In this document: piece after piece, positions 34,981-44,255 of the stretch
How positions within the stretch are numbered: position 1 is the first letter of the stretch
Layout: every line of letters begins with the position of its first letter
DNA from: Actinomycetes bacterium
GTDB taxonomy: Bacteria > Actinomycetota > Acidimicrobiia > Acidimicrobiales > RAAP-2
Assembly (NCBI GenBank): GCA_021778895.1
Contig: JAJYBR010000002.1
Span: 186,001-250,000 of the forward strand
Length of the DNA stretch: 64,000 bases
Direction: 5' to 3'
Program-made: the position numbers and the translations under genes
The notes under the pieces: model-generated
The model's database searches: none
Told to the model about the DNA's origin: nothing
The model's input: the letters and a program-made list of their open reading frames with translations, nothing else

Positions 34981-36480
34981 ATGGCGCGCCGGCTCCAGGT
35001 TCTAGCCATCGGACTCCTAGTCCTGTTCGCGATCCTGGCCGCCCAGGCGGTCAACGTCCAATACGTGCGGGCCCCCGCCCTGGATGCCTCGTCGCTGAAC
35101 CCCCGCAACACCGAGGCTGGACTGCAGTACCCGCGCGGGGAGATCGTGGCGTCGGACGGCTCGATCTTGGCCGAGTCGGTGCCGGCGACCACGGGCTACT
35201 ACCAATGGCGCCGGGTGTACCCCTTCGGCGCCCTCACCTCGGGGCTCGTCGGCTTCGCCTCGCCGTCCTACGGCACCTGGGCCCTGGAGGCCGAGTACGA
35301 CCAGTACCTGATCGCCCACGCCCAGCCCGCCCGCACCTTGGCCCAGGTGCTGGCTCCGACCAAAGCGGCCGACTCGGTCACGGTCACCCTGGAGCCCCAG
35401 CTCCAGCGCGTGGCCGCCCAGGCGCTGGCCGGCCGCAACGGCGCCGCGGTCGTGCTCGACCCCCAAACCGGCGGGGTGCTGGCCATGTACTCCAACCCGA
35501 ACTACAACCCGAGCCCCCTGACCTCGTCGTCGTTCGCCGTGGAGGAGAAGGCGTGGAAGAAGTACGTGACCAACAACTCTGAGGGGTTCCCGCCGCTCGG
35601 GTTGATGGCGACCCAGCAGACGTTCCCGCCGGGGTCGACCTTCAAGATCGTGACCACCTCGGCGGTCCTGGTCCACAAGCCCAGCCTCCTCAACGTGAGC
35701 TTCCCCGTGGTGGCGACCATCCACCTGCCCAACTCGAACAAGACGCTGTCCAACTACGCCTTCGTCCCCTGCGGCGGAACGATCGCCCAGATGCTGCCCC
35801 CCTCGTGCGACCAGGGCTACGCCCGGATCGGCCTGGACCTCGGCGGCAGCGCCCTTGCGACGACGGCGGACTCCTACGGCTTCAACAGCGTCCCGCCGCT
35901 GGACCTTCCGGGCGTCCAGGCCAGCTTCTTCCCCTCGGCGTCGTCGTTCACCTACAACGTCCCGGGTCTGGCCTACTCGGCCATCGGGCAGCAGAACGTG
36001 CGGGCCACCGCGCTGCAGATGGCCCTCGTGGCCGCGGCCGTGGCCAACCACGGGCAGATGATGGCGCCGCACCTGCTCTCCTACATCAGCGCGCCCGACG
36101 GCTCGACCGTCAAGCGCTACCAGGACTCCGTGTGGCGCCATCCGTTGACCGCCGCGCAAGCGGGGGTGATCATCCCCCTGATGCAGGACGTCGCCAAGTA
36201 CGGGACCGCCGGCGGCATCTTCCCGTCGTGGGCCGACGTGGGCGCCAAGACCGGGACGTCCCAGGTCGGCAACTCCGTGCAGAACACCGACGACTGGATG
36301 ATCGCCTTCGCCCCGGCCAGCAACCCGACGGTGGCCGTGGCGGTGACGCTTCCCTACCAGGTGACCTCGGCCACCGGGGCATCGATCGCGGGTCCGGTCG
36401 TCAAGTGCCTCATCGAGGGTGCCCTGTCCCTCCAGGCCGGCCGGCCGGCCTCCGGAACGGCGACGACGTGTCCGAAGTGA
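34981..36480 (+). CDS. pbpA: Penicillin-binding protein 2-like transpeptidase (PbpA)
   Basis: This class B PBP of 499 residues cross-links peptidoglycan. It has a single N-terminal TM (LAIGLLVLFAILAAQAVNV) and then a short N-terminal domain. The transpeptidase domain has the acyl-serine Ser219 in PPGSTFKIVT and the KTG motif in GAKTGTSQ near 423. The size and N-terminus (ARRLQVLAIGLLVLF, NVQYVRAPAL) match mycobacterial PbpA. The usual rodA/ftsW neighbour is missing; the gene begins four bases after the phosphatase. Confidence 0.92.
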   Translation: MARRLQVLAIGLLVLFAILAAQAVNVQYVRAPALDASSLNPRNTEAGLQYPRGEIVASDGSILAESVPATTGYYQWRRVYPFGALTSGLVGFASPSYGTWALEAEYDQYLIAHAQPARTLAQVLAPTKAADSVTVTLEPQLQRVAAQALAGRNGAAVVLDPQTGGVLAMYSNPNYNPSPLTSSSFAVEEKAWKKYVTNNSEGFPPLGLMATQQTFPPGSTFKIVTTSAVLVHKPSLLNVSFPVVATIHLPNSNKTLSNYAFVPCGGTIAQMLPPSCDQGYARIGLDLGGSALATTADSYGFNSVPPLDLPGVQASFFPSASSFTYNVPGLAYSAIGQQNVRATALQMALVAAAVANHGQMMAPHLLSYISAPDGSTVKRYQDSVWRHPLTAAQAGVIIPLMQDVAKYGTAGGIFPSWADVGAKTGTSQVGNSVQNTDDWMIAFAPASNPTVAVAVTLPYQVTSATGASIAGPVVKCLIEGALSLQAGRPASGTATTCPK

Positions 36481-36545
36481 CGAGTCTCTGTGTATCCCCT
36501 GTGACGGGTCGCTGTCGCGACGCCACGACGTAGGCTGGAGCGGAT

Positions 36546-38447
36546 ATGGAGGCAGTGACCGAGCAGCGCGTGTACTCCAATCGCTACCAGGTCACGCACC
36601 TCATTGCGCGGGGCGGGATGGCGCTCGTCTATCGGGCCCAGGACCTCCTCCTCAACCGGCCCGTCGCCCTGAAGATCCTCTACCCGGAGCTCTCGGTCGA
36701 CGCCACCTTCGTGGAGCGATTCCGCCGTGAGGCCCAGGCCGCGGCGAACCTGTCGCACCCCAACATCGTCCCCGTCTTCGACTGGGGCCAGGACGGCGAC
36801 ACCTACTTCATCGTCATGGAGCTCGTCGAGGGCACCTCGCTGGCCGAGATGCTGCGGCGCTCGCGTCAGCTGACCCCGTCGCAGGCCGCCCAGATCACCG
36901 CCCAGGTGGCGGCGGCCCTGGGCTACGCCCACCGGGCCGGCGTCGTCCACCGGGACATCAAGCCGGGCAACGTCCTCATCACCCTGGACGGGCAGGTGAA
37001 GGTCACGGACTTCGGCATCGCCCAAGCCGTGGCCAGCGAGGACCACCTGGCCGAGGCCGGCTCGGTGATGGGCACCGCGACGTACTTCTCGCCCGAGCAG
37101 GCCGAGGGTGCCGCAGTCGACGGCCGCAGCGACGTCTACTCCCTCGGCGTCGTGCTCTACGAGCTGCTGGTGGGCCGTCCGCCCTTCGTGGGCGACACGC
37201 CGGTCGCCGTCTCGAGCCAGCACGTCCACAGCACGGTGCCGCCGCCCTCGGAGTTCTCGACCACCGTGCCCAGTGACCTGGAGGCGATCGTCATGGTCGC
37301 CCTGGCCAAGTCGCCCGCCGAGCGCTACCAGAGCGCCGACGAGTTGCGCGCCGACCTGGTCCGCTTCACCGACGGCCAGCCGGTGCACGCGGCCGCGCGC
37401 GACGGCGCGTACTTCGGGCCGGACGTCACGCGCTCGGTGAGCACGGTGGCGCCCGCCGATCGCACCCAGGCCGTGCCCGTGACGCCCCCGGCCGGCCGGA
37501 CCCGCCGCCAGCGTGAACCCCGCAGCTCCGTCGCGGGACTGGTGATCACGATCATCGTCCTGATTCTCCTGGCGGGTGGCGGGTTCGCCTACCTGCGCCT
37601 GAGCGCCGCACCGACCACCTTCGGCGTGCCGAACGTCGTGGGCCAGGACGTCACCACGGCGTCGGCCACGTTGATCTCGGACAACCTGATCGTCGGGACC
37701 ACCAAGCTGGTGCACGCCCCCCAGGCCAATGGCACCGTGATCTCGACGGTCCCCAAGGCCGGCAAGATGGTCAAGAAGGGCGCCATCATCACGCTGACGG
37801 TGAGCCAGGGACCGGCCCCGGTGGCCGTGACCGTGCCCGATGAGACCGGCAAGCAGCTGTCCGCGGCCCTCAGTGCCCTCCAGCAGCTCGGGCTCACCGT
37901 GAAGGTCAACCAGGTGCAGAGCGCCCCGACGGCGGGTGCCCCCAACACCGTGCTGACGCAGGTGCCCGCGGGAGGGACCAACTCGCACAAGGGGGCCACG
38001 GTGACCTTGACGGTCCTGGCCTCGGGTGCGACCTTCCCGCTGCCCAACGTCCAGGGGCAGACGAGCGTCCAAGCCGCATCGTCCCTCGGCCAGTACGGCC
38101 TGTCGGTCAGCGGGACCACGGCCTCGGCGTGCTCGAATTCCATCGCCACGGGCTCGGTGCTGCGCACGGTGCCCGCGGCGGGGCAGATGGTCAGCTCGGG
38201 CACCTCGATCGAGCTGGTGACCTCGTCGGGGGTCTGCCAGGTGGTCGTGCCCAACGTGATCGGCAAGACGGTCCCCGAAGCCTCGAGCACGTTGTCCAGC
38301 CAGGGACTGGTTCTCGGGCAGATCAGCGACGCGCTGCCCACCGACTGCCTCACGCCGGGAACGTCGGGTGAGATCACCAGCCAGAACCCGGGTCCGGGGA
38401 TCTCGGCGCCCTTCAACTCCACCGTCGATGTGACGGTCTGCCCGTAG
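36546..38447 (+). CDS. pknB: PASTA-domain Ser/Thr kinase (PknB-like)
   Basis: This transmembrane kinase of 633 residues senses cell-wall fragments and phosphorylates division and wall-synthesis proteins. The kinase domain (about 10-275) has GGMALVYRA, VALKIL, HRDIKPGNVLI and DFGIAQA with an activation loop. A juxtamembrane region follows, then TM 328-350 (VAGLVITIIVLILLAGGGFAYL) and four extracellular PASTA repeats (about 355-633), beginning VPNVVGQDV, VPDETGKQL, LPNVQGQTS and VPNVIGKTV. The third and fourth repeats have cysteines that could pair. pknA is absent from the locus. Confidence 0.95.
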   Translation: MEAVTEQRVYSNRYQVTHLIARGGMALVYRAQDLLLNRPVALKILYPELSVDATFVERFRREAQAAANLSHPNIVPVFDWGQDGDTYFIVMELVEGTSLAEMLRRSRQLTPSQAAQITAQVAAALGYAHRAGVVHRDIKPGNVLITLDGQVKVTDFGIAQAVASEDHLAEAGSVMGTATYFSPEQAEGAAVDGRSDVYSLGVVLYELLVGRPPFVGDTPVAVSSQHVHSTVPPPSEFSTTVPSDLEAIVMVALAKSPAERYQSADELRADLVRFTDGQPVHAAARDGAYFGPDVTRSVSTVAPADRTQAVPVTPPAGRTRRQREPRSSVAGLVITIIVLILLAGGGFAYLRLSAAPTTFGVPNVVGQDVTTASATLISDNLIVGTTKLVHAPQANGTVISTVPKAGKMVKKGAIITLTVSQGPAPVAVTVPDETGKQLSAALSALQQLGLTVKVNQVQSAPTAGAPNTVLTQVPAGGTNSHKGATVTLTVLASGATFPLPNVQGQTSVQAASSLGQYGLSVSGTTASACSNSIATGSVLRTVPAAGQMVSSGTSIELVTSSGVCQVVVPNVIGKTVPEASSTLSSQGLVLGQISDALPTDCLTPGTSGEITSQNPGPGISAPFNSTVDVTVCP

Positions 38448-38478
38448 GCGCCAGCCCGGTTCGCTAACATCGACAGCC

Positions 38479-38754
38479 ATGGCGGTTCACGGGGCCAAGC
38501 GGCGCACCAGCAAGACGATGGGCCGGTACATGTCGGCCGATCAGCGGGGTCGCTACACGCCGCCGCGTCCCGCGACGGCCAGCCACTCAGCCCATTGGTA
38601 CGGCTGGATGCTGCTCGACATGCTGCTGTTCGGGCTCTTGGTCATCGTGCTGAATTACCTGCAGGTGCTGCCGGGATCGACCTCGCCGTGGTACCTGGTG
38701 ATCGGTCTCGTCTCGCTGTTCGTGGCCTTCTACCTGGCCACGCGCTACCGCTGA
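38479..38754 (+). CDS. crgA: Cell division protein CrgA
   Basis: The 91-residue protein has two TM helices (MLLDMLLFGLLVIVLNYLQVL and WYLVIGLVSLFVAFYLA) around the conserved LPG segment. The basic N-terminus and the final TRYR fit CrgA, an actinobacterial divisome protein that contacts FtsZ, FtsI and PBPs. It is encoded near pknB in many actinobacteria. Its stop abuts the stop of the convergent thiolase. Confidence 0.9.
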   Translation: MAVHGAKRRTSKTMGRYMSADQRGRYTPPRPATASHSAHWYGWMLLDMLLFGLLVIVLNYLQVLPGSTSPWYLVIGLVSLFVAFYLATRYR

Positions 38755-39930
38755 TCAGCCCAGCCGCTCGATGATGGTGGCGTTGGCCAGCCCGCCGCCC
38801 TCGCACATGGTCTGGAGGCCGTAGCGGCCCCCGGTGCGCTCGAGTTCGTTGAGGAGCGTCGCCATGAGCTTGGTGCCCGAGGCGCCCAGGGGGTGCCCCA
38901 GCGCGATGGCTCCGCCATTGACGTTGACCCGGTCGAGGTCCGCGTGCAGCTCACGCTGCCAGGCCAGGACGACCGGCGCGAAGGCCTCGTTGATCTCCAC
39001 CAGGTCGATGTCGTCGATCGACAGGCCCGCGCGGGCCAGGATCTTCTGGGTGGCCGGGATGGGACCCGTGAGCATGCTGACCGGATCCACCCCCGCCAGG
39101 GCGAAGGCGTGGAACCGGGCGCGGGGCCGCAGGCCGAGCGACGCGGCACGCTCCTCGCTCATCACCAGGGCGGCCGATGCGCCGTCGGTGATCTGGGAGG
39201 AGTTGCCCGCCGTGATGCGCCCCCCCTCCACGAACGCGGGACGGAGCGCCGCCAGTGCCTCGAGCGAGGTGTCGGGCCGGATGCCCTCGTCGACGCGCAG
39301 CAGGGTCTCGGTGTCACGGCCCTCGTCATCGCGCACCGCGACGGGAAGGATCTCGTGCTCGAAGCGGCCCTCGGCGGTCGCGCGCGCCGCGCGCCGGTGG
39401 CTCTCGAGGCTGAAGGCATCGAGCTCTTCGCGGCTGAGGTCCCACTTCTCGGCGATCATCTCGGCGCCCAGTCCCTGGTTGCGCAGGCCCCCGACGGGTT
39501 CGTAGCGCGCGTTCACGCGGGGACCGAAGGGGTGGCCCGCGTCGTGGCCGATGGACGAGCCCATCGGGACCCGGGTCATCACCTCGACGCCGGCCGCGAC
39601 CACCACGTCGTAGGCGCCGGCGAGCACGCCCTGGGCCGCGAAGTGCAGGGCCTGCTGGCTGGAGCCGCACTGGCGATCGACCGTGGTCGCGGGAACGGAC
39701 TCGGGCCAGCCGGCCGCGAGCACCGCGTTGCGCCCGACGTTGAAGGCCTGCTCGCCGGTCTGGGAGACGCAGCCCATGATGACGTCGTCGACCAGGCCGG
39801 GGTCCAGGTCGTTGCGCGCGGCCAGGGCGCGCAGCGCCTCCGAGGCCAGGTCGACCGCGTGCCAGTTGCGCAGGCTTCCGTTGCGCCGGCCCCCCGGCGT
39901 GCGCACCACATCAACGATGACGGCACCCAT
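38755..39930 (-). CDS. Thiolase (acetyl-CoA C-acyltransferase)
   Basis: This condensing/degradative thiolase of 391 residues acts in fatty-acid or short-chain acyl-CoA metabolism. The nucleophile cysteine lies in TTVDRQCGSSQQALHFAA, with a second thiolase block NEAFAPVV and the glycine-rich GGAIALGHPLGASG. The catalytic acid/base cysteine is in TMCEGGGLANATI. It starts at an ATG (39930) after AAAGGGAGG. The substrate chain length cannot be set by eye. Confidence 0.93.
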   Translation of the reverse strand: MGAVIVDVVRTPGGRRNGSLRNWHAVDLASEALRALAARNDLDPGLVDDVIMGCVSQTGEQAFNVGRNAVLAAGWPESVPATTVDRQCGSSQQALHFAAQGVLAGAYDVVVAAGVEVMTRVPMGSSIGHDAGHPFGPRVNARYEPVGGLRNQGLGAEMIAEKWDLSREELDAFSLESHRRAARATAEGRFEHEILPVAVRDDEGRDTETLLRVDEGIRPDTSLEALAALRPAFVEGGRITAGNSSQITDGASAALVMSEERAASLGLRPRARFHAFALAGVDPVSMLTGPIPATQKILARAGLSIDDIDLVEINEAFAPVVLAWQRELHADLDRVNVNGGAIALGHPLGASGTKLMATLLNELERTGGRYGLQTMCEGGGLANATIIERLG

Positions 39931-39985
39931 GATCCTCCCTTTCCTGGTGGACGTCCGTGAGCCTACCCGGCGGTAAAGTCAGGCG

Positions 39986-40453
39986 ATGACTGGGCGCGAC
40001 ATGGACCGCTGGCTGGGCGACGGGGGCATGGCCCTGGTGGGGGCACTCGGGGCGAGCCTGCAGCGCTACGGCGTCGACGGCGAGAACCTGGGCTGGGTCG
40101 AGGGCGAGTTCGCGCCCACCGAGCTGGCGTGCAATCCCCACGGGCTGGTCCAGGCCGGCGTGCACGCCACGGTGCTCGACGCGGCCATGAACTTCGCCAT
40201 CAATGCCGCCCTCAGCACCGGCGATCGGGCCGAGGCCACGTTGGAGATCGGGACCGAGCTGCTGCGCGCCGCCCGCCAGGGCACGACCTACGGGGTGCGC
40301 GGCGAGGTCGTGCGCCTCACCCGTCGCATCGCCTTCGCCGAGGCCCGCGTCGTTGACGGCGAGGGCCGGCCCGTCAGCCGGGCCACGGCGACGTTCCTCG
40401 TGCGCCGGGCCGAGGGCGGGTCAGCCGAGGTGGGTGGCCGGGATCTGTCCTAG
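39986..40453 (+). CDS. PaaI-type hotdog thioesterase
   Basis: The 155-residue hotdog-fold protein probably hydrolyses acyl-CoA thioesters. The family block NPHGLVQAGVHATVLDAAMNFAI carries the HGG-like region and the acidic residue, with LEIGTELLRAARQG and RIAFAEARVVDGEGR after it. It diverges from the thiolase, which fits an acyl-CoA role. Its last 33 bases overlap the 3' end of the convergent pirin gene. Confidence 0.85.
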   Translation: MTGRDMDRWLGDGGMALVGALGASLQRYGVDGENLGWVEGEFAPTELACNPHGLVQAGVHATVLDAAMNFAINAALSTGDRAEATLEIGTELLRAARQGTTYGVRGEVVRLTRRIAFAEARVVDGEGRPVSRATATFLVRRAEGGSAEVGGRDLS

Positions 40454-41377
40454 GCGTCCGGCCTGGTAGTCGTCGAAGGCCTGGACCAGCTCGGCGCGCG
40501 TGTTCATGACGAACGGGCCGTAAGCGGCGACCGGCTCGCCGATGGGCTGGCCCCCGAGGACCAGCACCTCGAACGCCTCGGTGCGCGAGTCCTGGTGCTC
40601 GTCGGCCGCCAGCACCAGGACGTCGCCGTCGCGGTGGACGGCCAGCTGGCTGGCGCGCAGCGGCCGACGATCGTCGCCGACCGTGCCCGAGCCCGCCAGC
40701 GCGTACGTCAGGGCGTTGAAGCTCGGGTCCCAGGGCAGCACCAGGTGGGCACCGGGCAGCAAGGTGACGTGGGCCAGGGCGATCGGAGTGTGGGTCACAC
40801 CGGGCCCGGCGAACCCGCCCACCGTCCCGGCCACGACGCGCACGATCACGTCGCCATCGGACGAGGTCACCAGGGGCACGGCGTGGGCCGCGATGTCCTG
40901 GTAGCGCGGTGGGGTCATCTTGGTGCTGGCGGGCAGGTTCACCCAGAGCTGGATGCCGTGGAACCGGCCGCCGGAGGTGACCAGCGACTCGGGCGGCCGC
41001 TCGATGTGCAAGATGCCCGCGCCCGCGGTCATCCACTGCGTGGCACCGTTCTCGATGACGCCACCACCGCCGATGGAGTCCTGGTGCACGAAGATGCCGT
41101 CGATCATGTACGTCACCGTCTCGAAGCCGCGGTGGGGGTGCCAGGGAGTCCCCTTGGGCTCGCCGGGCGCGTAGTCGACCTCACCCATCTGGTCCATGTG
41201 CACGAAGGGGTCCAGGTCGCCCAGGCTGACGCCGGCGAAGGCGCGATAGACGGGGAATCCCTCCCCTTCGAGACCCGCGGGGGCGGTCGTGACGGTGGTG
41301 ACCCGCCGAGCGCGCTGCGTGGGTTCGGGTGCAGCCAGGTGCGGCAGCGTCAGCGGATCAGCGGTGACGGCAGGCAT
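40421..41377 (-). CDS. Pirin family protein
   Basis: This bicupin metalloprotein of 318 residues has the pirin iron-binding pattern WHPHRGFETVTYM with the later HQDS and GAGILHIE. The C-terminal cupin is more variable. Bacterial pirins act as quercetinase-like dioxygenases or bind other enzymes; the role here is unknown. It ends in a convergent overlap with the thioesterase gene. Confidence 0.92.
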   Translation of the reverse strand: MPAVTADPLTLPHLAAPEPTQRARRVTTVTTAPAGLEGEGFPVYRAFAGVSLGDLDPFVHMDQMGEVDYAPGEPKGTPWHPHRGFETVTYMIDGIFVHQDSIGGGGVIENGATQWMTAGAGILHIERPPESLVTSGGRFHGIQLWVNLPASTKMTPPRYQDIAAHAVPLVTSSDGDVIVRVVAGTVGGFAGPGVTHTPIALAHVTLLPGAHLVLPWDPSFNALTYALAGSGTVGDDRRPLRASQLAVHRDGDVLVLAADEHQDSRTEAFEVLVLGGQPIGEPVAAYGPFVMNTRAELVQAFDDYQAGRLGQIPATHLG

Positions 41378-41386
41378 GATCCCAGG

Positions 41387-42142
41387 CTACGGGTGGCGGT
41401 TCTCGATCCGCGCGCTCCAGAGGACGCCGAGGGCGATCAGGGCGGAGAAGGAGAGCGCCGTCGTCCCGGCCCCGACACCCCGTCCTCCGATCACGCGCGG
41501 GAAGCCCAGCCAGTCGGCGACCGATGCCCCGAGGGGCCGGGTCAGGACGTAGGCGCTCCAGAAGGACCAGACGGGGTGGCGCCGCGTGAGGGCGAAGCGC
41601 ACGCCGGGCGCCGCGAACAGGACGAGGAAGATCATCGTGGCGTTGGCGAATCCCAGATGGAGCGCGAAGGCGGCCAGGTCGCCGGCTGCCGTCCCGAGGG
41701 CGAAGGTCCCCACGACGGCGCCCCAGTAGAAGAGCTCGCGCCGCGTGGTCACGACGGTGTGGATCGAGGGCGTGCCCTCCACGCGGTACCAGACGAGGAA
41801 CAAGGTGGCCAGTGCCACGGCGAATGCCGCGGTCGACAGCGCGTAGGGGACGCCCAGGGCCACGTGGACGACGTCGGCGCACATCGTGCCGAACACGCCG
41901 ACCATGACCACGGCGAACCAGTAGGTTCCCACGAGGTAGCGCGGGCTGCGCAGCTGGATCCACAGCGCCACCGCGAACACCGCTGCCCCGGCCAGGACGA
42001 CCAGCTCGGGATTGAAGTGGTGGACGAAGTAGTCCGAGGTGGCCTCGCCCATCGCCGTCGTCAGCAGTTTCAGGCACCAGAACCGGGCCGTGATGGCAGG
42101 AACCTTGGGGCGGCGGAATCGCCGCCCGAGCGACAGCCCCAT
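41387..42142 (-). CDS. COG4705-like multispanning membrane protein
   Basis: The 251-residue integral membrane protein has about seven hydrophobic segments. The opening ARFWCLKLLTTAMGEATSDYF is a COG4705 hallmark, and VLTRPLGASVADWLG repeats the same motif, so the protein has an internal duplication. Its ATG at 42142 lies two bases past the stop of the next gene. Function is uncharacterised in the family. Confidence 0.82.
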   Translation of the reverse strand: MGLSLGRRFRRPKVPAITARFWCLKLLTTAMGEATSDYFVHHFNPELVVLAGAAVFAVALWIQLRSPRYLVGTYWFAVVMVGVFGTMCADVVHVALGVPYALSTAAFAVALATLFLVWYRVEGTPSIHTVVTTRRELFYWGAVVGTFALGTAAGDLAAFALHLGFANATMIFLVLFAAPGVRFALTRRHPVWSFWSAYVLTRPLGASVADWLGFPRVIGGRGVGAGTTALSFSALIALGVLWSARIENRHP

Positions 42143-42144
42143 CG

Positions 42145-42780
42145 CTAGCGGGGCGGACCGGCGAGGAAGGGGCGGGGATCGACGGCGACGAACAGTGCCT
42201 CGGCCTCGGCGACGAGCGTGTCTCCGGCCTGGACGCGCGCCTGGATGGTGAGCTTGCGGCCGTCGCGGGCGGCCAGCCACGCGCGTGTGGTGACCGGCTG
42301 GCCGAGCGGGGCCGCGGCGACGAAGGTCACGTGGAGCCAGGCGGTGAGTGCGAAGAGGCCGTGGTGGGCGAGGACCGATCCCATCGTCTCGTCGATGACG
42401 GTCACGAGGATCCCGCCGTGAGCCCGTCCGGGTGCACCGGCGAAGGCGGGCCCGACGACGGCCTCGACGACCGCGGTGTCCTCTTCCAGCCAGAAGCGTG
42501 CGCCGAGGCCCAGTGGGTTGGTCTCGCCGGCCACCACGGCGTCGCCCGCCAGGCTCGCGAACAGGGCCATCGCGTCACGCTCGTCCTCGAGGGGCGCCGG
42601 GAGGTCGGATGGCGAGTCCGCGGGAGGGCGCCGCCGCGGACTCGCCGTGACGCGCGCGACGATCCCTTCGAGCTCGTCGGCGATCGTCTCGAGGTCGTCG
42701 TCGGCGAGGTCGTGGGCGACGACACCGTGCCCGAGCCGGCGTACCGCGGCGGCCACGCGGGCTCGCGACGACGGGGCCAT
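42145..42780 (-). CDS. Hotdog thioesterase (PaaI-like) with N-terminal extension
   Basis: The 211-residue protein has a C-terminal hotdog fold. PGRAHGGILVTVIDETMGSVLA is the HGG motif and catalytic loop, and TAWLHVTFVAAAPLGQPV follows. Residues 1-85 are a polar helical extension not seen in minimal thioesterases. ATG at 42780 follows the aminotransferase stop closely, giving a small operon of aminotransferase, thioesterase and COG4705 genes. Confidence 0.83.
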   Translation of the reverse strand: MAPSSRARVAAAVRRLGHGVVAHDLADDDLETIADELEGIVARVTASPRRRPPADSPSDLPAPLEDERDAMALFASLAGDAVVAGETNPLGLGARFWLEEDTAVVEAVVGPAFAGAPGRAHGGILVTVIDETMGSVLAHHGLFALTAWLHVTFVAAAPLGQPVTTRAWLAARDGRKLTIQARVQAGDTLVAEAEALFVAVDPRPFLAGPPR

Positions 42781-42782
42781 GT

Positions 42783-44120
42783 TCAGCGCACGTGCTGGTC
42801 GGCGACGGCCAGAGCCCGATCGAGGCGGGAGAGCCCGTCCCGAGCCTCGTCGGCGCTGACCACGCACGGCGGCACGACGTGGAGGCGGTTGAAGTTGGCG
42901 AAGATCAGGAGGTCCTCGTCGCGGCAGGCCCCGATGACCGCGTCCATCGCCGGCGACGACGAGCCGTAGGGTGCGAGGGGCTCACGAGTCGCCCGGTCAG
43001 TCACCAGGTCCAGCGCGAAGAAGACGCCGAGGCCGCGCACGTCACCGATGCTGGGGTGCGCGTCGGCCAGAGCCCGCAGTCCCGGACCGAGGACCTCCTC
43101 GCCGATGCGCCGGGCGTTCTCGACGACCTGGTCGCGCTCCATGACCTCGATCGTGGCCACGGCGGCCGCGCAGGCCAGGGGGTGGCCCGAGTAGGTGAGG
43201 CCCCCCGGATAGGCCCGGTCGTCGAACGCGTGGGCGACGGCCTCGCTCAACACGACGCCGCCTAAGGGCACGTAACCCGAGTTCACGCCCTTGGCGAAGG
43301 TCACGAGATCGGGGGTCACGTCGAAGTGCTCGTAGGCGAACCAGGACCCCGTGCGCCCGAAGCCCGCCATCACCTCGTCGGCGATGTAGAGGATGCCGTA
43401 GCGGTCGCACAGCTCGCGCACGCCCGCGAGATACCCGGGTGGGGGGACTAGGATCCCCGCCGTGCCGGGGATCGTCTCCAAGATGATGGCCGCGATCGTC
43501 TGGGGGCCCTCGAAGCGGATGACGTCCTCAAGGTGGGCCAAGGCGCGGATCGACTCCTCCTCGGGCGTCGTGGCGTTGAAGGCGGAGCGGTACAGGTGCG
43601 GACCGAAGACGTGCACCACCCCCGAGGTCCCCTGGTCGCTGGCCCAGCGTCGCGGGTCACCGGTGAGGTTGATCGACGTCGCGGTGGCGCCGTGGTAGCT
43701 GCGGTAGGCCGCGAGCACCTTGGGGCGCCCGGTCACCAGTCGCGCCATGCGCACGGCGTGCTCGTTGGCCTCGGTCCCGCCGTTGGTGAAGAAGACCTTG
43801 GCCGCGCCCGCGAAGGAGTGGTCCAGGATCAGCTCGGCGGCCCGGTAGCGGGACTCGTAGCCGTGCTGGGGCGCGATCGTGCACAAGATGGCGGCCTGGG
43901 ACGCGATGGCGGCCACGACGTCGGGGTGCTGGTGTCCGAGATTGGTGTTGACCAGTTGGGACGAGAAGTCGAGGAACGTCCGGCCGTCCTCGGTGGTCAC
44001 GTGGCACCCCGACGCGCTGCGCACCATCATCGGGCGGATCGATGCCTGGGCGGACCAGGAGTGGAAGACCGCAGCCCGCTCGCGCCCCTGGCTGGTCATG
44101 GTCGATCGATCCGGGCACAT
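42783..44120 (-). CDS. Class III pyridoxal-phosphate aminotransferase
   Basis: This PLP enzyme of 445 residues has the family features: FTNGGTEANEHAVRMAR, the LYIADEVMAGFGRTG block with the PLP-contacting Asp, and the Schiff-base lysine in LVTFAKGVNSGYVPLGG. It is an omega-amino-acid/polyamine or taurine-pyruvate type rather than an ornithine type, but the substrate is unproven. ATG at 44120 follows GAGAGGAGG. It heads the operon with the thioesterase. Confidence 0.9.
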   Translation of the reverse strand: MCPDRSTMTSQGRERAAVFHSWSAQASIRPMMVRSASGCHVTTEDGRTFLDFSSQLVNTNLGHQHPDVVAAIASQAAILCTIAPQHGYESRYRAAELILDHSFAGAAKVFFTNGGTEANEHAVRMARLVTGRPKVLAAYRSYHGATATSINLTGDPRRWASDQGTSGVVHVFGPHLYRSAFNATTPEEESIRALAHLEDVIRFEGPQTIAAIILETIPGTAGILVPPPGYLAGVRELCDRYGILYIADEVMAGFGRTGSWFAYEHFDVTPDLVTFAKGVNSGYVPLGGVVLSEAVAHAFDDRAYPGGLTYSGHPLACAAAVATIEVMERDQVVENARRIGEEVLGPGLRALADAHPSIGDVRGLGVFFALDLVTDRATREPLAPYGSSSPAMDAVIGACRDEDLLIFANFNRLHVVPPCVVSADEARDGLSRLDRALAVADQHVR

Positions 44121-44255
44121 GGCGGCCTCCTCTCGCCAGCGACGCTAACCCACCGTCTCGACCGGGAGCGAGCCCGCACCGGGGGGGGCGGCGCAAGGAT
44201 CACGTCGCGGGACCGGCGGTAGGCTCCGCCCGTCACGGACCAGGAGGCTTGGCCG

